A DNA stretch of 16,555 bases from Candidatus Bathyarchaeota archaeon. GTDB taxonomy: Archaea > Thermoproteota > Bathyarchaeia > Bathyarchaeales > Bathyarchaeaceae. The DNA lies in assembly GCA_014859755.1 (NCBI GenBank), contig JACUTO010000017.1, positions 1 to 16,555 of the forward strand, read 5' to 3'. This document shows positions 6,835-14,136 of this stretch, in pieces. A model generated the notes under the pieces. It saw only the letters and a list, made by a program, of their open reading frames with translations, had not been told where the DNA came from and did not search any database. The first letter of the stretch is position 1; every line of letters starts with the position of its first letter. The position numbers and the translations under genes were made by a program.

Positions 6835-8250
6835 ATGAAGAAGTTGGTGGAAAGTAGCGGTGTAGAAGTTGCGTACAAAGAAGTTGACGTCGTTACAACA
6901 GGAACCTTCGGAGCCATGTGCTCTTCTGGAGCCATAATAAACCTTGGACACGCAGACCCCCCGATCAAGATCCAAAGAGCGTGGATAAACGATATCGAAG
7001 TCTGCCACCCGGGCGCGGCTGTAGACCTTTACATTGGCGCAACAATAATGTCTGAAACGAGGCCCTTCGAGTATGGCGGCGGCCACGTGATAGAAGACTT
7101 GATTAGCGGGAAAGAAGTTGAGGTTAGAGCCACCGCCTCTGGAACAGACTGTTATCCCAGAACCAAGCTGAGAACAACGATTACAAAAGACGATTTGAAC
7201 CAGTTCTATTTGCTGAATTTCCGTAATTGCTACCAACGTTATGTTTGCGCGACAAACAGCCGCGACGAAATCATCTACACCTACATGGGCAAGCTTCTGC
7301 CTAGGTTTAGAAATGCATCCTTTTCCGGTTCCGGAGCCCTGAACCCCTTAATGAACGACCCAGACTACGAAACCATAGGCATAGGCGCCCGCATATTCTT
7401 AGGAGGGGGTCAAGGCTACGTCATAGGAGAAGGCACACAACACGACCCTGGAAATCGTTTTGGCACACTCATGGTCCGAGGAGACTGCAAAAAGATGAGT
7501 TCGGAGTTCATTCGTGGAGCCGCCTTCACCAAGTACGGCACAACCCTCTACGTTGGCATAGGCATACCTATTCCCATACTGAACGAGGGGTTAGCGAAAA
7601 AGACGGCTATACTGGACGAAGAAATCGTCACCGACATAGTTGACTACGGAATCCCCCGCAGAGGACGCCCCAAACTTGGAAAGGTGAGTTACAAGGAATT
7701 GAAGTCGGGCGCAATAACAATTAATGACAAGAAAGTTAGAGTCAGTCCCCTCTCAAGTTTGAAAACGGCGAGGAAGATTGCGGAAATACTGAAGTCTTGG
7801 ATCGAAAACTCTTCCTTCTACCTGTCTGCTCCCGCTGAAAGCCTTCCAACAGACACGGTATGCAAGCCCATGAAACAAACCGAGGAAATAGCCTTCGTCA
7901 ACAGCGTGACCCACGCGGCTGTCACCTGCACGGAAGATGAGGAAATAAAAGCAGTTGCCGAACGAATCATAAACCATTCAGTTAACCATGTGGTTGTGAC
8001 CGACGAGCAAGGAAAACTAAGAGGGATAGTGACCTCATGGGACATCACCAAAGCAGTCGCTAAAGGAAAAAGGAGACTCGCTGACATAATCATCAGAAAA
8101 GTGGTGACAACGAAACCGGATGAGTCGCTGGAAGCGGCTTCAAGGAAGATGGCGCAACACCAAATATCCGCGTTACCCGTAATTGACCAAGCCAGAAAGG
8201 TTCTGGGAATCGTCACCTCTGAAGACATCGCCAAGCTTTTAGGAAGGTGA
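6835..8250 (+). CDS. homocysteine biosynthesis protein, DUF39 (COG1900) with C-terminal CBS pair
   Basis: Homolog of Methanosarcina MA1821 and Methanocaldococcus MJ0100. With a NIL-ferredoxin it converts L-aspartate semialdehyde and a sulfide-derived sulfur to L-homocysteine. The coordinates use the first canonical ATG; the true protein very probably starts 20-35 residues earlier. The DUF39 domain covers residues 1 to about 335, with TTGTFGAMCSSG (Cys29) and GTDCYPRT (Cys106), the two cysteines implicated in persulfide chemistry, plus the glycine-rich FLGGGQGYVIGEGTQHDP. CBS repeats lie at about 353-408 and 414-471 (GIVTSWDITKAVAKG, LGIVTSEDIAKLLGR). The MJ0100 CBS pair binds SAM and methylthioadenosine, so feedback by methionine-pathway products is plausible. 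With the extension the length is close to the roughly 500 residues of MJ0100. It is the first gene of a three-gene operon and overlaps or abuts the next. Family assignment is firm; the function is transferred from methanogens. Confidence 0.92.
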   Translation: MKKLVESSGVEVAYKEVDVVTTGTFGAMCSSGAIINLGHADPPIKIQRAWINDIEVCHPGAAVDLYIGATIMSETRPFEYGGGHVIEDLISGKEVEVRATASGTDCYPRTKLRTTITKDDLNQFYLLNFRNCYQRYVCATNSRDEIIYTYMGKLLPRFRNASFSGSGALNPLMNDPDYETIGIGARIFLGGGQGYVIGEGTQHDPGNRFGTLMVRGDCKKMSSEFIRGAAFTKYGTTLYVGIGIPIPILNEGLAKKTAILDEEIVTDIVDYGIPRRGRPKLGKVSYKELKSGAITINDKKVRVSPLSSLKTARKIAEILKSWIENSSFYLSAPAESLPTDTVCKPMKQTEEIAFVNSVTHAAVTCTEDEEIKAVAERIINHSVNHVVVTDEQGKLRGIVTSWDITKAVAKGKRRLADIIIRKVVTTKPDESLEAASRKMAQHQISALPVIDQARKVLGIVTSEDIAKLLGR

Positions 8251-8255
8251 AAACC

Positions 8256-8672
8256 GTGGTTAGAATTCTCCTTAGATTTTCAGAGAAAATGGTTGAACAG
8301 CCCGTAACGGCGCAGGTAATTCTTGAACATGGAGTTCCCGTAAGCATTGTAGCCGCCCACATCGATTCCCAAGGTGGTGAAATCCTAGCAGAGGTGCCTT
8401 CCACGCATGTCGAGAAAGTGATTGACGCCTTTCGAAAGAAGGGGGTGACTGTTACGGTTCCAAAATTGATCGAAGTAGACAGTGAAAGGTGTATTGACTG
8501 CGGCGCGTGCTTCTCCCTCTGTCCAGTGAGCGCTGTCGCATTCAGAGAAGATTTCTCAGTGGTTTTCGACGAACAGAAATGTATTGGTAGTCCCTGTGGC
8601 TTATGCGTTGACGCCTGTCCAGCTAGAGCCATTAGACTTGTTGAACAGCATAGTTCTGGTCTAATAAAATGA
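8256..8672 (+). CDS. NIL-domain 2x[4Fe-4S] ferredoxin (homocysteine biosynthesis partner)
   Basis: Homolog of Methanosarcina MA1822, the electron- or sulfur-handling partner of the DUF39 protein. An N-terminal NIL domain (residues 1 to about 70, beginning VRILLRFSEKMVEQPV) is related to the regulatory domain of methionine ABC importers. A ferredoxin domain with two cysteine sets follows. The first is CIDCGACFSLCP (residues 79, 82, 85, 89). The second is CIGSPCGLCVDACP (109, 114, 117, 121), with four rather than two residues between its first two cysteines. I use the GTG at 8256, five bases after GGTGA (8246-8250). An in-frame GTG at 8247 that overlaps the upstream stop would add three residues. 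The downstream gene overlaps by four bases, so translation is coupled along the operon. Confidence 0.93.
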   Translation: MVRILLRFSEKMVEQPVTAQVILEHGVPVSIVAAHIDSQGGEILAEVPSTHVEKVIDAFRKKGVTVTVPKLIEVDSERCIDCGACFSLCPVSAVAFREDFSVVFDEQKCIGSPCGLCVDACPARAIRLVEQHSSGLIK

Positions 8673-9376
8673 AAACAAAGAATCTGTTCAAACAAGTTTT
8701 CCAGCTCAAAGAAACAAACTGCACCATAATAGCAGACGACGAAAGCGCCATTAACGCGGCAGTCTCATCAATTAGGCATCACAGAAAGCAGCTTGAGAAA
8801 TACATCCAAACTCATCAAAAATTTCTTTATTCCCTTCAACCAGTTCCCGTGGACAAGGGGCCTAGAATAGTTGGGTTGATGGCTGAGGCTTCTGAGAAGG
8901 CAAATGTAGGTCCTATGGCTGCTGTGGCCGGAGTGTTGGCCGACCTCGCCGTCGAAGACATGGCTCTTGCTGGAAGTGAAGTAGCTGTTGTTGAAAACGG
9001 AGGAGAAGTCTCCGCTATTTCAAATCAACCCATCGACATTGCCCTCTCAGCAGGAGATTCTCCCCTTTCAAGACAAATCGGCTTCAGGTTGGAAAAATTC
9101 CCCATAGGCGTCGCCACGAGTTCAGGCCTATTTAGTCATGCACTAAGCTTTGGAGAGGCAGAGGCAGTAACGGTTTTCGCTGTAAATGCTGGAGTAGCTG
9201 ACGCTGCAGCCACCGCCGTCGGAAACCTGATCAAAGGCGACGATTGTCGCGGGGCAGTTGAACGGGGAATTAGAGAAGCCTTAGGCATAGAGGGAGTTAG
9301 AGGAGTATTCATTCTGTATAGAGGGATTGTTGGGAGGGCTGGGCAGGTTCCTCAACTAATCAAGGTGAGTACCTAG
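8669..9376 (+). CDS. UPF0280 family (COG2122, ApbE-like) protein, 235 aa
   Basis: Family homologous to Methanosarcina MA1715, linked to efficient sulfide assimilation and homocysteine formation; the biochemical step is not established. Visible family stretches are GPMAAVAGVLADLAVEDM at residues 81-98, VENGGEV near 108-114, GVATSSGLFSHALSFGEAEA at about 148-167, and GVADAAATAVGN near 175-186, the last reminiscent of the FMN-transferase ApbE fold. No signal peptide or membrane helix is seen, so it is cytoplasmic. The ATG overlaps the ferredoxin stop (ATGA) and has no strong SD of its own, so its translation is probably coupled. Its 3' end overlaps the convergent acyl-CoA synthetase gene by 17 bases. 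Together with the two upstream genes it completes the archaeal homocysteine triad. Confidence 0.92.
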   Translation: MKTKNLFKQVFQLKETNCTIIADDESAINAAVSSIRHHRKQLEKYIQTHQKFLYSLQPVPVDKGPRIVGLMAEASEKANVGPMAAVAGVLADLAVEDMALAGSEVAVVENGGEVSAISNQPIDIALSAGDSPLSRQIGFRLEKFPIGVATSSGLFSHALSFGEAEAVTVFAVNAGVADAAATAVGNLIKGDDCRGAVERGIREALGIEGVRGVFILYRGIVGRAGQVPQLIKVST

Positions 9377-10868
9377 AAAAGGAATTGTGATTTTGGGCGC
9401 CGCTTTTCTTCTTTCTGTCCTCAGCGTATTTTGTTATGTAAGTAAGCAAGCTTATTGCTCTTTCAGGGGTGGGGTGAACCACTATTCCGTTCTTTTCAAA
9501 TTCTCTTATGGCTTCTGACTCTTCTCTGGAGGTTGGAGGAGCCGCGAGGATAACTGGCTTCTGATATTTTCTAATTCTCTCAATTAACCCCGTTACTCCT
9601 CGTGTTGACTCCCACTCTACCATCATCTCTGCAAATTCCGCAAGTTGATTTCTAATGGCTGGAGGGTATTGGTCAAAAATTTTGCTAGGAGAACCGACGC
9701 TTGAAATCGCAAGCACAGAATCGACATTCTCGTCTTTTAGAAGCGTCCCAATACACACATAAGAATATTCCATGGTTCCGACCAAGTCAACCGGATTTGA
9801 ATGAGACCAGCGCGGAGGCAAACGCTGGTTTAACCTTTGCAACGTCTCTTGTGTCAGTGGAGGTATTTCTAAACCCAGTTCCTCGCACATGTCGGCTGCC
9901 ACAACTCCAAAGCCTCCTCCCCCGGTTACTATCCCCACTCTGTTTCCCCTTGGGAGGGGTTGACTGACAAGAGTTACGGCCACGTCGAAGAGGTCTTGAA
10001 TTTCCTCAACCCGTATAACACCTGCTTGCTTAAAACAGGCATCATAAACACCGTCTGAACCAGCTAAGGCGCCTGTGTGCGCTTTCGCTGCTTTATGACC
10101 TGTTTTTGTTCGACCTGCTTTCAAAATTACGATGGGCTTCTTCTCTGTGATCTCTTTAGCCATCTCGAAAAAGCGGCGACCCTCTCTTAATTCCTCCACG
10201 TATCCGACGATAACCTTTGTGTCCGGGTCCTCGGCCATATATTCCAGATGATCTTCAAAATGCAGGTCAGCCTCATTGCCGCTGCTGACAAACTTGCTGA
10301 TTCCGAAACCCCTTTCAAAGGCAAGTTTAAGCATAAACGTGCCCAAATTGCCGCTTTGAGTAATGACTGCTATGGATCCTTTTGGGACGTATGGTGTAAT
10401 GTAGAGGGACATGAGGCCGGTTGTAGAGAGGTTTGAGAACGGGTTGATTATGCCGAAACAGTTGGGGCCCACGAATCGTATCCCGCCTTGCCTAGCGATT
10501 CTAACGACTTCCTCCTCTAACTTTTGGCCTTCTCTGCCAGCTTCTCTGAAGCCAGCGCTGATGATTACGGCTGTCTTAACGCCTTTCTCTACGCACTCTT
10601 TCATTATTGGGGGTACGATCTTGGCTGGAACTACTATAACAGCTAAATCAACCGGTTTTGGGACGTCTTTAACGCTTTTGTAGCATGTTATTCCGGAAAT
10701 CTTTTCTTCATTCTTATTTACGGGATAAAGGTCTCCTTTGAATCCTTTGACTAACAGATCATTGAAGATGCTGAACCCCCATTTAGCTGGGTTGTTAGAT
10801 GCTCCAATAACCGCTACGGATTTTGGATAAAAAAGGGGCTCAAGTTGTTTTATAATGGACTTTTTCAC
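9360..10868 (-). CDS. ADP-forming acyl-CoA (acetyl-CoA) synthetase, alpha subunit
   Basis: The enzyme converts acyl-CoA, ADP and phosphate to the free acid, CoA and ATP; archaea use it to conserve energy in peptide, sugar and organic-acid fermentation. Domain order (numbering from the GTG start): CoA-binding Rossmann domain at about 10-130 (LFYPKSVAVIGAS), succinyl-CoA-ligase-like domains after that (VITQSGNLGTFM), the phospho-histidine motif KAHTGALAGSD with His at about 264, and a second ligase-like flavodoxin domain with GGGGFGVVAADM. The C-terminal ATP-grasp (beta) domain is absent, so a separate beta subunit is required; it is not in this window. I chose GTG at 10868 (MVKKSIIKQLEPLF), because family N-termini begin just before the LxPLFxPKSVAVIGAS stretch. 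An ATG at 10907 would add 13 residues and has no good SD. The substrate (acetyl, branched-chain or aryl) cannot be told. It is convergent with and overlaps the UPF0280 gene. Confidence 0.92.
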   Translation of the reverse strand: MKKSIIKQLEPLFYPKSVAVIGASNNPAKWGFSIFNDLLVKGFKGDLYPVNKNEEKISGITCYKSVKDVPKPVDLAVIVVPAKIVPPIMKECVEKGVKTAVIISAGFREAGREGQKLEEEVVRIARQGGIRFVGPNCFGIINPFSNLSTTGLMSLYITPYVPKGSIAVITQSGNLGTFMLKLAFERGFGISKFVSSGNEADLHFEDHLEYMAEDPDTKVIVGYVEELREGRRFFEMAKEITEKKPIVILKAGRTKTGHKAAKAHTGALAGSDGVYDACFKQAGVIRVEEIQDLFDVAVTLVSQPLPRGNRVGIVTGGGGFGVVAADMCEELGLEIPPLTQETLQRLNQRLPPRWSHSNPVDLVGTMEYSYVCIGTLLKDENVDSVLAISSVGSPSKIFDQYPPAIRNQLAEFAEMMVEWESTRGVTGLIERIRKYQKPVILAAPPTSREESEAIREFEKNGIVVHPTPERAISLLTYITKYAEDRKKKSGAQNHNSFSRYSP

Positions 10869-10907
10869 CTTTAACCATCCATGCAGTTTAAAGAAACAGG
10901 CTTTCAT

Positions 10908-11057
10908 TTAAGATTTACAGGGCGGGACTAGGTGAAAGTTATCGTTAAATCTTTCACGTGCATGTTAACTGAAAGAAATATTTAATCCACGTAGGATAAG
11001 AGTGAGGAGGTTCATGATCTGGAAAGACTGCGGGATTTTGAGATTTTAAAGAGCGCT
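10908..11057. promoter_or_regulatory. intergenic region upstream of the acyl-CoA synthetase gene, with an orphan plus-strand initiation signal
   Basis: On the minus strand, GAAAGATTTAACG (10953 to 10941, downstream of the CACGTG at 10957-10962) and AATATTT (near 10980) are possible BRE/TATA elements for the acyl-CoA synthetase gene. On the plus strand there is a TATA-like AAATATTTAA (10976-10985), a GAGGAGG SD (11004-11010) and an ATG at 11014. That ATG opens only an 11-codon frame (MIWKDCGILRF) ending at 11049. No other gene is seen here. Confidence 0.35.
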
Positions 11058-12281
11058 CTAATCTCTTTCCGGTTTTTTCGCAGGTGTGGCAAGGATGGTT
11101 GCCACAACGGTGGCTACCGCACCTAAAAGGAAGGCAAGATAGTAACTACCAGTCAAGTCGAATATGTATGCGCCGAGGAATGGCCCCAAGGCTCCGCTGA
11201 TAGTTGCTCCAATGCCGATGAGCCCTATAATTGCACCCAGATTTCTTGTCCCAAAAAATTCTGCGTCTATTGCGGGTATGAGAGGTACAAGGCCCCCGTA
11301 TGAAAAGCCGAAAAATGGAGCAAAAACGTAAAGCATCCAAACATTCTTCGTTTCTGTAAGCCAAAACATCGTCACTGCTTGACATACAAGACAAAATAAC
11401 CACACGCGTTTTGTCCCAATCCTATCTGAGGCAGCACCAACCGCTATTCTGCCAAAAATGCTGCCGACACCAATCAAACTTAGGACACCCGCCGCAACCA
11501 TCGACGATGTTCCAATACCTCTTTTTGCGTAAAGATAGATGTGAAACATTATCAGTTGTAGACAAAAATTCCAGAGGGAATTTGAGAACAATACAAGCCA
11601 GAAGCTTCTGGTTTTCGCCGCTTCTAGGGCACCCCAGTCTCCGTTTAAGTTTCCCCCTTTTCTATTCTTATCATAGGACAAGGCGTTATTCTCTACGGGA
11701 CCAGATTTTAACATGAATGCAACTGAAATTAGAATTATCCAAGCTATGAAGCCCACAATAAGGTAAGCAGTTCGCCATCCGTAGGCAGAAATGAAGTAAG
11801 TGATTGCCGGTGACATAACAAGTGTCCCTATTCCTATGCCTGATGTGACAATGCCCAGTGCTAGCCCCCTTCTCTTAACGAACCATCTTGATGTTGTGGC
11901 CATGGTAGGTGCAAAGGCGACACCCATACCCACGCCTATTAAGAGACCGGAGAAAACGTATAATTGCCAAAGGGCACTAATCTGGCTGCACAAAACCATC
12001 CCTAGACCCACTAAAAATCCATTAGCTCCAAACGTTATTTTCGGGCCATACCTATCACTCAGTCTCCCCATAACGATGCTAGATAAACCGCCTACAATCA
12101 TGGAAAATAAGGAAGCCCCGAAAATCAGCGTCTTGGTCCATCCGAACTCTTCTAAAAATGAATCCGAGAAAATGCCGAAGGAATACCGAATACTAAAGGA
12201 AATAAATGTTACGAGAAACGATGCTATTACTATTATCCAACCATAGAAAAACTTTAACTCATTATCCCCATTTTTCACCAT
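11058..12281 (-). CDS. MFS transporter, monocarboxylate/oxalate-formate antiporter-like (407 aa)
   Basis: A 12-helix major facilitator with an N-terminal six-helix bundle, a central hydrophilic loop (about 200-225, NNALSYDKNRKGGNLNGDWG) and a second six-helix bundle. The loop 2-3 motif is GRLSDRYGPK, repeated in degenerate form as GRIAVGAASDRIGTKR between helices 8 and 9. The opening FYGWIIVIASFLVTF and the SRWFVKRRGLALGI stretch before helix 5 are typical of the oxalate:formate antiporter and monocarboxylate transporter branch. The transported compound is therefore probably a small organic anion, by inference. The ATG at 12281 has no convincing SD, and a TATA-like element lies about 90-100 bases upstream. 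It sits between an amidase and an acyl-CoA synthetase on the same strand, separated from each by about 185-190 bases. Confidence 0.9.
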   Translation of the reverse strand: MVKNGDNELKFFYGWIIVIASFLVTFISFSIRYSFGIFSDSFLEEFGWTKTLIFGASLFSMIVGGLSSIVMGRLSDRYGPKITFGANGFLVGLGMVLCSQISALWQLYVFSGLLIGVGMGVAFAPTMATTSRWFVKRRGLALGIVTSGIGIGTLVMSPAITYFISAYGWRTAYLIVGFIAWIILISVAFMLKSGPVENNALSYDKNRKGGNLNGDWGALEAAKTRSFWLVLFSNSLWNFCLQLIMFHIYLYAKRGIGTSSMVAAGVLSLIGVGSIFGRIAVGAASDRIGTKRVWLFCLVCQAVTMFWLTETKNVWMLYVFAPFFGFSYGGLVPLIPAIDAEFFGTRNLGAIIGLIGIGATISGALGPFLGAYIFDLTGSYYLAFLLGAVATVVATILATPAKKPERD

Positions 12282-12371
12282 AAACTAATCTTCCGCTTTA
12301 TTTTTTCTTGTAAACATCGTTTTCTGTCATAAATTTCCACTTCGAAGAAGCAGTAATTGAATAAACCTGTG

Positions 12372-12379
12372 ATTTATAA
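12372..12379 (-). promoter_or_regulatory. TATA-box candidate for the MFS transporter gene
   Basis: The 184-base gap 12282-12465 between the amidase stop and the transporter start is AT-rich and carries no gene. On the minus strand TTATAAAT (12379 to 12372) is the best TATA match. It predicts a start near 12350 and a leader of about 70 bases. Confidence 0.4.
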
Positions 12380-12394
12380 CCTTTCTATTTTCCA

Positions 12395-12410
12395 CTAAAA
12401 ACTAAAAATG
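12395..12410 (-). terminator. possible U-rich terminator of the amidase gene
   Basis: About 60 bases after the amidase stop the minus strand reads CATTTTTAGTTTTTAG, two runs of five T. Archaeal RNA polymerase terminates at such U-rich tracts without needing a hairpin. The assignment is by composition and position only. Confidence 0.35.
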
Positions 12411-12465
12411 TTTTCCAAAATAAAGGGATTTTTGATTTGGAAGGAACGATCCTAGGTTCGCGTTT

Positions 12466-13878
12466 CTAGTCAATGAGCGGTCTCTTTTGAGCCCAAGGAG
12501 AAGCTTCCTCGAAGGCTGCTGCAGCCTGAAGAACTGTCACGTCGTCGAAGCGGCGACCTATAATTTGGAGACCGACGGGAAGTCCTTCCCTGGTCGATCC
12601 GCAAGGAACCGAAGCGGCCGGTTGACCTGTTAGGTTGAAGGGAAAGGTGAAGGCCATCCAGCCTAAGATCGAAGCCTCTTTGCCGTCGATCACTCGTGGT
12701 CCCATGCCTTCTTCTATTGCGAAGGGCGGAACAGCTAAGGTTGGGGTGAGGAGAAGGTCGTACTTTTTGAAGAAGCGATAAACCTTTTCCCATAACTCCT
12801 TTCGCTGGAAAGTGGCTTTAACGTAATCCATGGCTGAGACATCTTTTCCATACTCGACTAAACGGGCTAGAGGTGGATCAATTTTGTCTCCCCACTCTCC
12901 CATCGCATCTATCAGAGCTGCAGCTGTCTCGGCCAATACCATAGTCGTGAAAGTCGATTCAGGATCTCCAAAGTTAGGATGGGCCTCCTGTAACTTCCAA
13001 CCTAGTCCTTCAAAGATTTTCACAGCTTTTTCTACAATCGTACGAACCTGGGGGTCCACCACAGCGTAGCCTAAGTCGATGCTCCAAGCCACCTTAAGCT
13101 CCTTTGGTTTGCTTTCTATGGATTTTAAATAGCTGACTTTTTCGTCTGGTAGGGATAGTCGATCCGCGTCATGTGGTCCCGCCATAACATCTAACATAAG
13201 GGCAGCGTCTTGAACAGTCCTTGTCATGGGACCATAATGACTCAAAGTCTCCCATCCATGAAGAACAGGGTATCTGGGAATCCTCCCAAAAGAGGGTTTG
13301 AACCCGAAAATGCCGCAGAAACTGCTGGGAATACGAATCGAACCTCCTCCGTCACTCCCCACGGCTAATGGTCCTAGTCCTGCGGCTACGGCTGCGCCAG
13401 CTCCGCCACTAGACCCTCCCGAGGTAAGATTTAAGTTCCAAGGGTTACGGGTGACTCCGAAGAGAAGATTGTCTGTGACTGCCTTGTAACCGAACTCAGG
13501 TGTGTTGGTCTTTCCTAAAATGACGGCTCCTGCAGCCTTTAATCTTTGGACGACGATTGCATCCCTTTCCGGAATGAAATTTTCGAAGATTTTGGAACCG
13601 AAGGTTGTGCGAATTCCCTTAGTGAAGATTAAGTCTTTTATCGAGACAGGAACTCCGTGAAGTGGACCGAGACGTTTCCCTTGTTTCACTGCCTTATCTG
13701 CTTCTTCAGCAGCTTTACGGGCTTCATCGGTCAAAACGGTGCAGTAAGCATTGATTTTTGGGTTTATTTTTTCAATTCTTTCAAGAATCGTTTCCACTAC
13801 GTCTATACAAGAGATTTCCCGCTTTTTGATGGCCTCTGCCATTTCTAGGGCAGGCATGTAATAAAGTTCCTTATCCAT
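12466..13878 (-). CDS. amidase-signature family hydrolase (470 aa)
   Basis: Hydrolyses an amide bond, releasing ammonia or an amine and a carboxylic acid. The Ser-cisSer-Lys triad is complete: Lys81 (VSIKDLIF), cis-Ser156 within TSGGSSGG, and nucleophile Ser180 in GSDGGGSIRIPSSFCG; the 24-residue spacing between the two serines equals that in fatty-acid amide hydrolase. I start it at the ATG at 13878 (MDKELYYMPALEMAEAIKK), because AGGAGG at 13886-13891 is seven bases upstream. An ATG at 13911 would add 11 residues. No gatB or gatC is nearby, and the N-terminus lacks obvious GatA features, so I favour a stand-alone amidase (COG0154) over the tRNA amidotransferase subunit. The substrate is unknown. 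It is divergent from ilvD and is followed on the same strand by an organic-acid type transporter. Confidence 0.92.
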   Translation of the reverse strand: MDKELYYMPALEMAEAIKKREISCIDVVETILERIEKINPKINAYCTVLTDEARKAAEEADKAVKQGKRLGPLHGVPVSIKDLIFTKGIRTTFGSKIFENFIPERDAIVVQRLKAAGAVILGKTNTPEFGYKAVTDNLLFGVTRNPWNLNLTSGGSSGGAGAAVAAGLGPLAVGSDGGGSIRIPSSFCGIFGFKPSFGRIPRYPVLHGWETLSHYGPMTRTVQDAALMLDVMAGPHDADRLSLPDEKVSYLKSIESKPKELKVAWSIDLGYAVVDPQVRTIVEKAVKIFEGLGWKLQEAHPNFGDPESTFTTMVLAETAAALIDAMGEWGDKIDPPLARLVEYGKDVSAMDYVKATFQRKELWEKVYRFFKKYDLLLTPTLAVPPFAIEEGMGPRVIDGKEASILGWMAFTFPFNLTGQPAASVPCGSTREGLPVGLQIIGRRFDDVTVLQAAAAFEEASPWAQKRPLID

Positions 13879-14136
13879 GATTAGTCCTCCTGTTTCTCTA
13901 TCTTTGTTCAATATTTGCCAATTTAAGCTTAGTTTAGTTAACTGGTGGCAATGCAGTTTTCCAAGAAAATGTTGTTTTTAACATTCTGCTGTTATTAGGC
14001 TCCAAATAGAATTGGTCTTCTTTGCCAGTATTCACTTATGCGCGCGCAAAAGTTGATTTATGTTTTTGGAGGCACATAATGAAAACAGTAAACTTCTAAA
14101 GGCGCTAGAAGAAATTGGCTAAAGGTGTTTTGCTTT
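13879..14136. promoter_or_regulatory. divergent control region between the amidase gene and ilvD
   Basis: Contains the amidase SD (13886-13891) and AT-rich promoter candidates for it (around 13918-13930). A perfect 10-base palindrome TGCGCGCGCA lies at 14039-14048. Two overlapping short plus-strand frames follow: 14060-14122 (20 codons, MFLEAHNENSKLLKALEEIG) and 14079-14099 (MKTVNF, with GGAGG at 14068-14072). The ilvD SD is GGTG at 14124-14127. A TATA-like AAATAGA lies at 14004-14010. No full-length gene is present. Confidence 0.4.

Noticed and set aside
7753..8695. Long open frames on the minus strand opposite the homocysteine operon.
   Set aside because: They mirror the codon bias of the well-supported plus-strand genes and show no domain, SD or sensible composition of their own.
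11050..11059. Ten-base palindrome AGAGCGCTCT across the stop codon of the MFS gene.
   Set aside because: It has no loop for a stable hairpin, and palindromes of this size arise by chance; no T-tract makes it a clear terminator.
12433..12458. Short GAAC...GTTC inverted arms around CCTAGG after the amidase stop.
   Set aside because: Only four paired bases; the nearby U-rich tract explains termination better.
12466..13878. Possibility that the amidase is GatA (tRNA amidotransferase subunit).
   Set aside because: No gatB, gatC or gatD/E neighbours, and family-wide motifs alone do not favour GatA; left as a generic amidase.
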